Assembly (NCBI RefSeq): GCF_049310885.1
Contig: NZ_JBMDYO010000003.1
Location: 186,001 to 250,000 of the forward strand
DNA: 64,000 nucleotides
Direction: 5' to 3'
Source: CAYZJV01 sp049310885
Lineage (GTDB): Bacteria > Spirochaetota > Spirochaetia > Sphaerochaetales > Sphaerochaetaceae
The position numbers and the translations under genes are program-made. Position 1 is the first letter of the stretch. Each line of letters starts with the position of its first letter. Positions 51,147-60,101 of this stretch are shown piece after piece. The notes beneath the pieces were generated by a model. That model made no database searches. It was not told where the DNA came from and worked only from the letters and a program-made list of their open reading frames with translations.

Positions 51147-52758
51147 GAGAGTCCACGTTACTCTGGTACTCTTTTGGTGTCATTCCAACAATCTTCTTGA
51201 ATAGATAATTGAAGTACGATGATGAATTGTAGCCCACACTGCTGGCAATCGCCGCGATTTTCATCTGCGAATTTTGTTTCAAGGTATCTTTTGCTTTATC
51301 CATCCGTAATTTGGTGACATAGTCGATATAGGTCATACCGTAAGCTTTCTTGCATAGACGACTGAAATAGGCTGGCGTCAGCCCCAGATACTCGGCAACA
51401 AGCCCAATAGACAACAAAGGATCGTCATAATGAGAAAGAATGTAGTGTTTCGCCTTCTCCATGAGATCTATCGCCGCATGGTCTTCTCTGGTAGCATATT
51501 GACTGGTAATGGTACGGCAAGCCCAAGAAATCTTCGAAAGCAGCTCTTCCAGACTCTTCATATTGCTATACCGGTAGAGAGTCATGAGATCAGGGAAAAA
51601 CTTCCTAACCGGTACTCCTAACTCATCACCAGCAGAGAGGACACAAATAAGGACATTTCTTAAAAGATTCTGTTTGTATTCTGGAGATTTGTCTTCTCTT
51701 GCGACTTCTCTCTCCAGTGTTTTAAGGTATTCCTCCAATGGTCCTTGATCAACTTGTGAAAGCAAATCGTATAATTGTTTGGTGGTATCATGAAGTGAGA
51801 AATGGAGTGTTTCAGTATTCTCTTCAATGCTTTTTTGCTTCACATTGAAGCCAGAGATCATGGAAAATAGAGCATGTGTACGAGCCTTCTGGTACGAGAA
51901 GGCTAGATCACTTAAGGAACTGACGACTTCACCGACTCCGACACCCAAAAGAGAGAACTCGGTGACTGAACCCATGATGGATTTCAAGTCAGCTATGAGA
52001 TCCAATACAGGAAGCATCGGTTTCTGTATCGAAAGGACCAAGGTGATATCTGTATAGAATACCTCATTGGGAAAGAAAAATAGACTTTCCAATGAAAGGC
52101 CGTACCGGGAGAACATCTCGTTGAGCGATTTCTGCAATATCTCATGAAGGCGTGAGCTTTCCATAGGAGCGCGGATTTCAGAATACAGGACAATAGGAAC
52201 ATGATGGGATTGTGCCCTATCGTATTCATGCAGGATAAGCCCTTTCTCTATCTCCTCGGTAGACAAGGTGCCAAAGAGTAAATCGCGGAAAAAGTCATCA
52301 ATCAGAGTTTGGCGGTATTCTTCATAGAAGGCTGAGAACCGATCGAATGCATGCTGGTGGGTACGTTCTTCTTCGATATTCTTGATGAGTTTTCCCAAGA
52401 TCGTTTGCAATTCCTCAATATTGACCGGTTTTAGGATATAATCCTTGACTCCCAATTGTATTGCCTGTTGGGCATAAGAAAAGCTGTTATAGCCACTGAT
52501 GATAATTACCTTGATATCAGGTCTTATCCGATTGACGTCACGGATCAACTCTAATCCATCCCCACCACTCATTTGGATATCGGTTATCAGAATGTCCGGC
52601 TCTTTTTCGACAAGCAGGCGATAGGCTTCTTTTCCATTCTTCGCAAGACCGACCACCATCGCATCAAGTGCAGTCCAATCGATGGATTCCGCTATTCCAT
52701 TGCGAATGAGTTTTTCGTCTTCTGCGATAACAACCGTATACGTGCCCATAACTATCAT
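51136..52758 (-). CDS. YesN-type response regulator with AraC DNA-binding domain
   Basis: 540 residues. The receiver domain (about 5-125) has the acidic pocket AEDE, phospho-acceptor Asp60 in DILITDIQMS and the lysine in DYILKPVN. A long middle region follows, then an AraC helix-turn-helix pair (about 430-535, LSIGLVAEYLGLTPAYFSRL and IVGMTPKEYQS). Its start overlaps the kinase stop by four bases (ATGA); ATG 52749 is an alternative. The last residues after YQS differ from the remnant at 40601-40680. It probably activates the divergent importer operon at 55577. Confidence 0.9.
   Translation of the reverse strand: MIVMGTYTVVIAEDEKLIRNGIAESIDWTALDAMVVGLAKNGKEAYRLLVEKEPDILITDIQMSGGDGLELIRDVNRIRPDIKVIIISGYNSFSYAQQAIQLGVKDYILKPVNIEELQTILGKLIKNIEEERTHQHAFDRFSAFYEEYRQTLIDDFFRDLLFGTLSTEEIEKGLILHEYDRAQSHHVPIVLYSEIRAPMESSRLHEILQKSLNEMFSRYGLSLESLFFFPNEVFYTDITLVLSIQKPMLPVLDLIADLKSIMGSVTEFSLLGVGVGEVVSSLSDLAFSYQKARTHALFSMISGFNVKQKSIEENTETLHFSLHDTTKQLYDLLSQVDQGPLEEYLKTLEREVAREDKSPEYKQNLLRNVLICVLSAGDELGVPVRKFFPDLMTLYRYSNMKSLEELLSKISWACRTITSQYATREDHAAIDLMEKAKHYILSHYDDPLLSIGLVAEYLGLTPAYFSRLCKKAYGMTYIDYVTKLRMDKAKDTLKQNSQMKIAAIASSVGYNSSSYFNYLFKKIVGMTPKEYQSNVDSQPY
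51161..51230. repeat. Right copy of the 70-bp direct repeat (inside the response-regulator gene)
   Basis: Encodes the last AraC helix of the regulator and matches 40611-40680 with three mismatches. Together the two copies bracket the 40.7-51.1 kb gene block. Confidence 0.9.
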
Positions 52759-54446
52759 ATCCTCGGAATGTGTACGGTAACGGTGGTAGATCCGTCATCC
52801 GACGAAAAGTGAAGTCCATATTGCCTACCGAAATATAGTTTAATCCGCTGGTTCACATTTCGCAACCCCAGCCCGAATTCAGCTTCTATACCCTCATCAA
52901 AGAGTCGATTGATCTGTTCTACAGTCTGTGGATCTACCGTATGACCGGTATTGGTCACAAGAAAAAAGATGTCTGGTCCCTCTTCTGTAGCGGTGATGGA
53001 AATTCTTTCTGGTTTATCGGATTGTTGCACACCATGGATAATCGCGTTTTCAACTAGCGGTTGGAGAATCAACTTGAGAGTCTTGTTCTTTAGCATGGAA
53101 TCGGGAATATCGATAACGTAAGTGAAATCATCGGTATACCGGACTTCTTGGATGATAAGATAGCTACGGATATGTTCTAGCTCCTCTTCTATGGTAACCA
53201 TGGTCCTTCCTCGATTGAGTCCGATCCTCAGCAGCTTGGAGAGAGAGTAGACCAAGCGGGTAACATCTTCCATCTGTCCTTTCCGTGATAACCAGATGAT
53301 TGAATCTAGGGTATTGTAAAGGAAATGGGGGTTGATCTGTGCTTCGAGAGTCTTCATTTCAGATATTCTGAGCTTTTCATGCTCTTCATGCAGGTCATGC
53401 ATCAACGTATGTATCCTCGATACCATGACATTGAATGAGGTTCCGAGCATAGCTACCTCGTCATCTCCAGAATTATCCATGGTGACTTGGAAGTTTCCCG
53501 ACCTGACAACCTCCATCAATGAGGCGAGTTCGTGAAGAGGAGCAGTGATCTTGTAAGAGATGGAGGAAGCAGCGAATAGAACAAATACAGCAATAGACAA
53601 CATGATGATAATGATCGGGGTAATGATCGATAAAGTCGACTTTTTGATAACCGATGGGTGGAAATAGCCAGTGAGTTTCCAACCGGCAACTCCGATATCA
53701 CGAGTGTGGGAAAAAGTAGAAGCTGTGGTTCCCAACTCCTGGACCGACTGGGTGATGATAGTATTGTCTTGACTGGTAAGGATAAAGTTGCTTGTTTCTC
53801 CCATCCCCTTCTTTATGATATCAGTGAGTGTTTCGACTTCGATATCGGTTAGAAGTACTCCTAAAATATCACCGGTGGACTTATCCAATATTCTCAATCC
53901 CATGGTGACCAAAGGTTGCCCTATGGTGTTTACGGTGAATGACCCGTCGTGAGGGTCGAACCATACTGGGCCTTCACTGGATATGATCTTCTGATACCAT
54001 GTGAAGGGTTGCCAATTTTCATAGATGGGAGAGGAGAAGTTGGATTTGAATTGCATTCCGTTTGCTCCAATCACATAGAAGCCAAAAAGATGATCAACAT
54101 AGTTTTGGACAAACGAGAGTTGGTTATCCATTTCCAACTCCAAAGAATATGCTTCCGCTGTAGTTGCGGGACGGGGACTTCTGAGGACTGCCTGGAATTT
54201 TGGGTCATTTGCGATTCGTAAGGCATTCTTCAGAGCATTATCGAGCAGGTTCTCGATTTCAGAAGCATTGTTATCCACAATCGAAACCAACACAGTCTCA
54301 AAGTGGTCTTCGATGATATTGGTAGTGAGATAACTGAAAGAGAATCCAAGAATCACGACCGCGCTGAGGGTGATTACCATGGTCAGGATGAAGATCCTGT
54401 TCCCCAAAGAGTGTTTTCTGGGCGGGAACCAATCAAAACCCTTCAT
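52755..54446 (-). CDS. YesM-type sensor histidine kinase
   Basis: About 563 residues. A membrane segment (RIFILTMVITLSAVVILGF) is followed by a large extracytoplasmic sensor of the Cache type (about 45-280), a second membrane segment (IITPIIIIMLSIAVFVLF), a HAMP linker, the His_kinase domain with the phospho-histidine in QINPHFLYNTLD, and an ATPase with LVENAIIHG and GLGLRNVNQRI. ATG 54446, inside the preceding lipoprotein gene, has an acceptable ribosome-binding site; earlier ATGs do not. It phosphorylates the response regulator next to it and probably reads the ligand state of the lipoprotein encoded upstream. Confidence 0.9.
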   Translation of the reverse strand: MKGFDWFPPRKHSLGNRIFILTMVITLSAVVILGFSFSYLTTNIIEDHFETVLVSIVDNNASEIENLLDNALKNALRIANDPKFQAVLRSPRPATTAEAYSLELEMDNQLSFVQNYVDHLFGFYVIGANGMQFKSNFSSPIYENWQPFTWYQKIISSEGPVWFDPHDGSFTVNTIGQPLVTMGLRILDKSTGDILGVLLTDIEVETLTDIIKKGMGETSNFILTSQDNTIITQSVQELGTTASTFSHTRDIGVAGWKLTGYFHPSVIKKSTLSIITPIIIIMLSIAVFVLFAASSISYKITAPLHELASLMEVVRSGNFQVTMDNSGDDEVAMLGTSFNVMVSRIHTLMHDLHEEHEKLRISEMKTLEAQINPHFLYNTLDSIIWLSRKGQMEDVTRLVYSLSKLLRIGLNRGRTMVTIEEELEHIRSYLIIQEVRYTDDFTYVIDIPDSMLKNKTLKLILQPLVENAIIHGVQQSDKPERISITATEEGPDIFFLVTNTGHTVDPQTVEQINRLFDEGIEAEFGLGLRNVNQRIKLYFGRQYGLHFSSDDGSTTVTVHIPRI

Positions 54447-55437
54447 GGAAAATCTCTTCGGCATTGGACGGATCAAACAGTCGGTCCTCTATGATGATCC
54501 TGGCAGGAATCTCCTCTCCAGCAATATGGGCTTCTATGGTATCGAATACAGCAGTTCCAAGTCGGGGAGAGCATTCTATGGATGCCCCGAGTTCTCCTGC
54601 TATGATGGATTTGAGAGCATCTTTGCTTCCGTCTATGCTGATGATATCCACATCCTTTCCCGGATTGATGCTAGCTGCCTTGAGGGCTTGGATAGCGCCA
54701 ATAGCCATCTCATCGCTATGGGCATATACTGCATTAAAATCCCTTCCATAGGAGAGGATGATATCCTCCATCACATCTTGTCCGGTAATTCTTTCGAAAT
54801 CGGCGAATCCCCATGCTACGACATCCATTCCCTCGATATCATCGATGATGGAATGGAACCCCGCTGAACGATCTATACTACATGAAGCGCCTTCATTTCC
54901 ATGCAGCTCTACGATTTTGGCAGTATTTTGTGTAGTGTCAGCGAGCCATTGGGCAGCCCGTACTCCTTCTTCATAGAAATCGGAGCCTATGAAGGTGAGG
55001 AAATCGACTCCCGCTTCACCTTTGATCTCCCTGTCCAACATGATAAGTGGAACTGAAGCTTCCTTACAGATTCGTACAATTTCATCATATCCTTCGTACA
55101 CCAAAGGCGTACAAACAATATATTGTGCACCTTGAGCAATCATCTGTTTTATGTCCTCAGTCTGTTTCTCGATAGAACTGTCGGCATCGGTAAGCAACAG
55201 TGAATACCCTCGCTCTTGTGCAACGCGTCTGAGATCATTGGTTTCCGCCACCCTCCATGGATTTATGTGGTTCATTTGGGAAAACCCGACTATGAGCTGG
55301 TCTTGTTCCTTCGCTTGATTGTCGATGGGGGGACTCGAATCCACCGGTTCCGTTGTACTTTTGGAGCACCCCGAAACCAAGAGGACGAGAACAGTACCTA
55401 TCAGTAGGAATTTTTTCAACACTTGCATCTGGAACAT
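54433..55437 (-). CDS. Sugar-binding lipoprotein, YtfQ paralogue, likely co-sensor
   Basis: About 334 residues. The signal sequence ends in the lipobox LVSGC, so it is membrane-anchored. The binding domain (IVGFSQMNHINPWRVAETND, then TFIGSDFYEEGVRAAQWL and YAHSDEMAIGAIQALK) is clearly related to the transport receptor encoded at 55577, which is not anchored. Its gene overlaps the kinase gene and there is no importer on this strand, so a sensory role is proposed, like XylFII in the XylFII-LytS/YesN xylose system of Clostridium beijerinckii. The start is uncertain: ATG 55437, 55428 or 55464. Confidence 0.8.
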   Translation of the reverse strand: MFQMQVLKKFLLIGTVLVLLVSGCSKSTTEPVDSSPPIDNQAKEQDQLIVGFSQMNHINPWRVAETNDLRRVAQERGYSLLLTDADSSIEKQTEDIKQMIAQGAQYIVCTPLVYEGYDEIVRICKEASVPLIMLDREIKGEAGVDFLTFIGSDFYEEGVRAAQWLADTTQNTAKIVELHGNEGASCSIDRSAGFHSIIDDIEGMDVVAWGFADFERITGQDVMEDIILSYGRDFNAVYAHSDEMAIGAIQALKAASINPGKDVDIISIDGSKDALKSIIAGELGASIECSPRLGTAVFDTIEAHIAGEEIPARIIIEDRLFDPSNAEEIFHEGF

Positions 55438-55516
55438 GATATATTGACCCCATACACCAGTCAAGAATAAAGGTGGGTGTGCATGTTATTGATATGAAAT
55501 CACAAGAAAGTGAAAT

Positions 55517-55545
55517 TTACAGATTATTGTGGGAGGCCATACACT
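55517..55545 (+). promoter_or_regulatory. Weak promoter of the ytfQ-like operon
   Basis: TTACAG (55517-55522), a 17-base spacer and TACACT (55540-55545). The poor -35 box fits an activator-dependent promoter served by the AraC-type regulator. Confidence 0.45.
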
Positions 55546-55576
55546 GATAACACAATTCTAATAGGAGGATTATGTT

Positions 55577-56539
55577 ATGAAAAGGAACATCATGGTTTTA
55601 TTGATGGTTGTTCTGATGGTCTTTGCCTCAAGTGCCGTTTTTGGTGCTGGACAGGCAGAAGGCGCTGATCAACCCAAGGTAGTGGGATTCTCCCAATGTG
55701 ACAGCCAGCAGGCTTGGCGTTGGGCAGAGACGGAATCGGTCAAGGAAGAGGCTGCTCTTCGCGGTTACACACTGCAATACAACGATGCACAATCAAGTCA
55801 GGCAAATCAGATTGCTGCTGTCCGTTCGTTCATTGCTCAGGGTGTAGACGGTATCTTGCTTGCTCCACAGGTCACAACCGGATTCGGTCCTGTTCTCCGT
55901 GAAGCGAAAGAGGCTGGAATCCCAGTCGTATTGCTCGACCGTAAGGTAGATGAAGACCCCAGCTTGTTCGTTACATTCATCGGTTCGGACTTCGTTTGGG
56001 AAGGTGAACAGGTCGGTAAGATCGTTCTCGAGGATACCAATGGTACCGCGAATATCGTTGAGTTGCAGGGAACTCCCGGAGCTGACCCAACAATCGAGCG
56101 AAAAGCTGGATTCGAGAAAGTGGTCAATGCCAATCCTGGGCTTAAAATTATCCTTTCCCAGACTGGTGACTTCAACCGCACAAAGGGTAAAGAGGTCATG
56201 GAAGCTTTCTTGAAGGCTGAAGGAAAGAACATCGATGTCGTTTATGCACACAATGATGATATGGCAGTCGGTGCTATCCAGGCAATCAAGGAATATGGTC
56301 TTGATCCCGGAAAAGACATCTTGGTTTACTCCATTGATGGCGTCAGAGACGGTTTCCAGGCTATGGTCGATGGCGATTTGAATGCTCTCGTCGAATGTAC
56401 TCCATTGCTCGGACCACAAGGTTTCGATGCTCTTGAAGCTGCTTGGCGTGGCGAAGAAGTCTCCAAGTGGATCAAATCGGAAGACGGTATTTTCCGGATG
56501 GAAGAGGCAGCTGCTCTCATCGAAAACAGAAAGTACTAA
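55577..56539 (+). CDS. ytfQ: Galactofuranose-type periplasmic sugar-binding protein
   Basis: 320 residues. The signal peptide ends FGAGQAEGADQ, with no lipobox. VVGFSQCDSQQAWRWAETES, YNDAQSSQANQIAAVRSFIA, TTGFGPVLREAKEAGIPVVL and HNDDMAVGAIQAIKEYG follow E. coli YtfQ along the full length. YtfQ binds galactofuranose, and relatives bind other furanoses. AGGAGG precedes the ATG. The first of a four-gene importer operon that continues into catabolic genes. The ligand is assumed to be a furanose-type sugar but is unproven. Confidence 0.85.
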   Translation: MKRNIMVLLMVVLMVFASSAVFGAGQAEGADQPKVVGFSQCDSQQAWRWAETESVKEEAALRGYTLQYNDAQSSQANQIAAVRSFIAQGVDGILLAPQVTTGFGPVLREAKEAGIPVVLLDRKVDEDPSLFVTFIGSDFVWEGEQVGKIVLEDTNGTANIVELQGTPGADPTIERKAGFEKVVNANPGLKIILSQTGDFNRTKGKEVMEAFLKAEGKNIDVVYAHNDDMAVGAIQAIKEYGLDPGKDILVYSIDGVRDGFQAMVDGDLNALVECTPLLGPQGFDALEAAWRGEEVSKWIKSEDGIFRMEEAAALIENRKY

Positions 56540-56555
56540 AATCAAGAGGTAATTC

Positions 56556-58073
56556 ATGGGCGAGAAACTCCTGGAAGTACACAATGTTTCCAAAACCTTT
56601 CCAGGTGTCATCGCTCTCTCCAATGTGGATTTCGCCCTTAACAAGGGCGAAATCCATGGTCTTATGGGGGAGAACGGTGCGGGAAAGTCAACTCTGATAA
56701 AAGTGATTACCGGGGTCTACACGAAAGATTCCGGCACCATTATGCTCGATGGTAATGAGGTTCATCCAACTTCACCGCTTCATGCTGAAGAAATGGGAAT
56801 CAGCACTGTTTACCAAGAGGTTAACCTTCTGAACAACCTCTCGGTTGCCGAGAATTTAGCCATCGGCAGACGCAAAAAAGGGAAGAAAGGTATTGATTGG
56901 AAAGAGATGAACCGTCGTGCCGAAGAAATTCTGTCGACATTCGATATTCATATCGATGTAACCGAATTATTGGGTGAATATTCGATTGCCATCCAACAGA
57001 TGGTTGCAATCGCACGAGCTTTGGAGCTCGATTCCAAATTATTGATTTTGGATGAACCCACTTCCAGTTTGAATGCAGATGAAGTTGAGAAGTTATTTTT
57101 CCAGATGAGGAGACTGAAGAATGAAGGCCATGCCATCATCTTCGTGACACACTTTCTCGATCAAGTATTCGAGATCACCGATCGGATCACGGTACTACGC
57201 AACGGAAACTACGTTGGTGAGTATGCGACCTCATCGATGACGAAGCTAGACTTGGTGTCAAAACTCATGGGGAAATCCTTAGATGATCTCAAGAACTTTG
57301 ATAGCATTTCCAGCCATATCGATTCCTCTCAGAAAGAGACTCTGGTATCTGTCAAGGGGATAGGAAAGAGTGGGTATATGAATCCATTCGATCTCGATGT
57401 CAAGAAAGGCGATATCGTAGGCCTTGCAGGATTGCTTGGTTCTGGACGGACGGAAATAACGAATTTGTTGTTTGGAACACAAAAGCCCGATACAGGTAGT
57501 ATTGAGCTTCAAGGAAAGCCTGTAGCAATCCATTCCCCAAGAAAAGCAATTGCGCATCATGTTGCATTGAGTCCGGAGGATAGGAAAGAGGATGGAATCA
57601 TTGCCGGCTTATCGGTTCGTGAAAATATCGCACTTGCTTTACAGGTGAGGAGGGGGTGGTTCAAGAACCTCTCTACCAAGAAGCAGACTGAACTGGCAGA
57701 GAAGTATATTAAAATGCTCTCAATTAAGACTTCAGGGGTAAACCAACCTATAGAGACTCTCTCCGGAGGCAATCAACAGAAAGTGATTCTCGCCAGATGG
57801 TTGGCGACCGATCCCGATTTGTTGATAGTCGATGAACCGACACGTGGTATCGATGTCGGGGCAAAAATGGAGATTCAGCGGTTGCTTGTTGAATTGAGCA
57901 AGGAAGGTATGGGAGTCATCTTTGTCTCATCTGAGATTGAAGAAGTGGTGCGCTGTTCCAACCGGGTATACATTCTGCAAAACCGAAAGATAGTGGGTGA
58001 GCTCAAAGGGGACGAGATTTCTGAAAAGGAAATCATGGTTCGGATTGCCGCCAAAGAGGAAGGAATAGCATGA
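56556..58073 (+). CDS. ytfR: Galactofuranose-type ABC transporter ATP-binding protein
   Basis: 505 residues, two ABC halves. The first has GENGAGKSTLIKVITGVYT and LDEPTSSLNADEV; the second has the degenerate GLLGSGRTEI, LSGGNQQKVILARW and VDEPTRGIDVGAK. It energises the two permeases that follow, with which it overlaps by four bases. A perfect 13-bp hairpin lies in its 5' coding region at 56627-56655. Confidence 0.92.
   Translation: MGEKLLEVHNVSKTFPGVIALSNVDFALNKGEIHGLMGENGAGKSTLIKVITGVYTKDSGTIMLDGNEVHPTSPLHAEEMGISTVYQEVNLLNNLSVAENLAIGRRKKGKKGIDWKEMNRRAEEILSTFDIHIDVTELLGEYSIAIQQMVAIARALELDSKLLILDEPTSSLNADEVEKLFFQMRRLKNEGHAIIFVTHFLDQVFEITDRITVLRNGNYVGEYATSSMTKLDLVSKLMGKSLDDLKNFDSISSHIDSSQKETLVSVKGIGKSGYMNPFDLDVKKGDIVGLAGLLGSGRTEITNLLFGTQKPDTGSIELQGKPVAIHSPRKAIAHHVALSPEDRKEDGIIAGLSVRENIALALQVRRGWFKNLSTKKQTELAEKYIKMLSIKTSGVNQPIETLSGGNQQKVILARWLATDPDLLIVDEPTRGIDVGAKMEIQRLLVELSKEGMGVIFVSSEIEEVVRCSNRVYILQNRKIVGELKGDEISEKEIMVRIAAKEEGIA
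56627..56655 (+). repeat. Perfect 13-bp inverted repeat inside the ytfR-like gene
   Basis: GGATTTCGCCCTT (56627-56639) and AAGGGCGAAATCC (56643-56655) are exactly complementary around AAC. It encodes the segment DFALNKGEI, 72 bases after the start codon. It could protect the 3' end of binding-protein mRNA or slow translation into the ATPase gene. Confidence 0.75.
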
Positions 58074-59116
58074 ACAAAGGACGACAAATTCCACGAATCA
58101 TATGGCCACTATTAGCATTGGCGTTGATCTTGTTCTTCAATCTGATCTTTACCGATGCATTCTTCAGTATTACGATTAAAGATGGCCACTTGTTTGGTTC
58201 TCTGATAGATATTTTACGTAGAAGTGCTCCAACATTGATTATGGCGGTCGCCATGACTTACGTTATCGCAACCGGGGGAATCGACATCTCTGTCGGATCT
58301 GTACTGGCGATATCCGGTTCGATCGCTTCGTTGGTGGTTTGGGGTGGAAATACGGAGTATCTTACCTCAGCCGATTCAACCTATTATGCTCCCATACTCG
58401 CCATCATACTCATACCTTTAGTTGCTTCGGTACTTTTGGGAGCCTTCAATGGTCTGATGGTGTCGGTAGTTGGGTTACAGCCGTTTATCGCGACATTGAT
58501 CCTTATGACCGCAGGTAGGGGATTAGCACAATTGTTGACCGGAGGCAAAGTGCTCAACTTCAGCCATGAAGGATTTGAATTCGTGGGAAGAGGATACCTC
58601 TTCGGAATACCGTTTCCTTTCATACTAGCTCTCGGTGTAATCCTATTGGGGTTTGCAGTTACTCGTTTCACCCCCATGGGACTGTATATTCAAGCTGTTG
58701 GAGGGAACCGGAGTGCCAGTAATTTTTCGGGAATCAATACCAAGATCGTTTTACTTTTCGTCTATATCTTCAGCGGCTTCGCAGCTGGTTTGTCCGGCTT
58801 AGTGATGACAAGTGATATCACTGGTGCCGATGCAGGGTTCATGGGACTCTACATGGAACTTGATGCCATCTTGGCAGTCGTTATCGGTGGAACTCCTATG
58901 GAGGGCGGTAAATACAATGTCGGCGGTACGGTAGTTGGCGTATTCATTATCCAAACGCTGACTACGACAATCCTCACCAAAGGAATACCAACTGAATATA
59001 CTCTATTGGTCAAGGCTATCGTGGTAGTGGTGGTTCTTATCATCCAGTCCAACAAGATGCGTGAAGTCATGAGTATGAGACGCCGAGCAATACAAGGGAA
59101 GGAGGTCCGTGCATGA
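58070..59116 (+). CDS. ytfT: Galactofuranose-type ABC transporter permease
   Basis: 348 residues of the ribose-type permease family. VAMTYVIATGGIDISVGSVL, LGAFNGLMVSVVGLQPFIAT and AVVIGGTPMEGGKYNVGGT are matched to YtfT. It pairs with the distinct second permease, since this transporter class uses a heterodimeric channel. Its ATG overlaps the ATPase stop (ATGA). Confidence 0.9.
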   Translation: MNKGRQIPRIIWPLLALALILFFNLIFTDAFFSITIKDGHLFGSLIDILRRSAPTLIMAVAMTYVIATGGIDISVGSVLAISGSIASLVVWGGNTEYLTSADSTYYAPILAIILIPLVASVLLGAFNGLMVSVVGLQPFIATLILMTAGRGLAQLLTGGKVLNFSHEGFEFVGRGYLFGIPFPFILALGVILLGFAVTRFTPMGLYIQAVGGNRSASNFSGINTKIVLLFVYIFSGFAAGLSGLVMTSDITGADAGFMGLYMELDAILAVVIGGTPMEGGKYNVGGTVVGVFIIQTLTTTILTKGIPTEYTLLVKAIVVVVVLIIQSNKMREVMSMRRRAIQGKEVRA

Positions 59117-60099
59117 ACAAGCGGAAGTTCTCCTTTCAGATTACTCGACGTGAATTCCCTCTTGTAGCGACATTCGTTGTCTTTCTTGTACTCTATGCCT
59201 ATGGTGGTATAAGTTATCGCAACTTTCTCTCACCACGGGTCTTTTTCAACCTGTTGACCGATAATGCCGTCCTCGGTATTACCGCGGTCGGAATGACTTT
59301 TGTGATCATCTCTGGCGGGATTGATCTTTCGGTTGGTGCTGTCATATCGACAACAGCGATGATCGTAGCGGTATTGACTCAAGCTGGGGTGCCGAATCTC
59401 CTAGTCATAGTCATTGCCTTATCGTTTGGTACACTTCTTGGGTTCCTCATGGGGTTCATGATCCAGTTCTTCAAGACTCCCCCATTCATCGTTACATTGG
59501 CTGGAATGTTCTTTGCCCGAGGTTTGGGATATGTATTGAGTCTCGGCTCGGTCCCCATCAACCATCCCTTCTATGCCCAGATGTCTTCAATCGGTCTTCG
59601 GATCGGTAATGGAAAACTCACTATTCCAGGGATGGCTTTGCTTTTGATCACGCTTCTTGCATGGTATATCTCCCGACGAACGAGGTTCGGGAGAAATGTC
59701 TATGCATTGGGAGGAAATGAACAATCCGCCATTCTCATGGGTCTTCCTGTGGGGAATACTAAAATCGGAGTATACACCTTCAGTGGCTTCTGTTCCGCTT
59801 TGGCTGGGTTTATATACACCTTCTACACTCTTTCAGGCTACGGTTTGGCTGCGATGGGACTAGAAATGGAGGCTATAGCCTCTGCAGTAATCGGTGGAAC
59901 TCTCATGACCGGAGGTTATGGAACCGTCTGGGGTACGCTACTGGGAACATTGATACAAGGCTTGATCAAAGCAATCATTGCATTCAATGGACAATTCAGC
60001 GTTTTCTGGATCAAATTGTTTACTGGCGGTATGCTACTCGGATTCATATTGCTGCAGAAGGTCTTTGTTCTCGGGGCTAGCTCAAGGAAGAAGAAGTGA
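59113..60099 (+). CDS. yjfF: Galactofuranose-type ABC transporter permease, second subunit
   Basis: 328 residues. The segments NLLTDNAVLGITAVGMTFVI, SGGIDLSVGAVIS, FIVTLAGMFFARGLGYVLS, SVPINHPFYAQMSSIG and YALGGNEQSAILMGLPV follow YjfF closely. The presence of both YtfT- and YjfF-like subunits supports assignment to the YtfQRT-YjfF class. Its start overlaps the previous stop. Confidence 0.92.
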   Translation: MNKRKFSFQITRREFPLVATFVVFLVLYAYGGISYRNFLSPRVFFNLLTDNAVLGITAVGMTFVIISGGIDLSVGAVISTTAMIVAVLTQAGVPNLLVIVIALSFGTLLGFLMGFMIQFFKTPPFIVTLAGMFFARGLGYVLSLGSVPINHPFYAQMSSIGLRIGNGKLTIPGMALLLITLLAWYISRRTRFGRNVYALGGNEQSAILMGLPVGNTKIGVYTFSGFCSALAGFIYTFYTLSGYGLAAMGLEMEAIASAVIGGTLMTGGYGTVWGTLLGTLIQGLIKAIIAFNGQFSVFWIKLFTGGMLLGFILLQKVFVLGASSRKKK

Positions 60100-60101
60100 C
60101 T

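Noticed and set aside
40681..51160. Integrase or transposase in the repeat-bounded block
   Set aside because: Every substantial frame in the block is accounted for by transport, catabolic or regulatory genes; no recombinase motif was seen, so it is not called a mobile element.
55793..56644. 283-codon minus-strand frame opposite the ytfQ-like gene
   Set aside because: Long, but lies entirely opposite well-supported genes and has no family resemblance; low stop-codon frequency on the opposite strand explains it.
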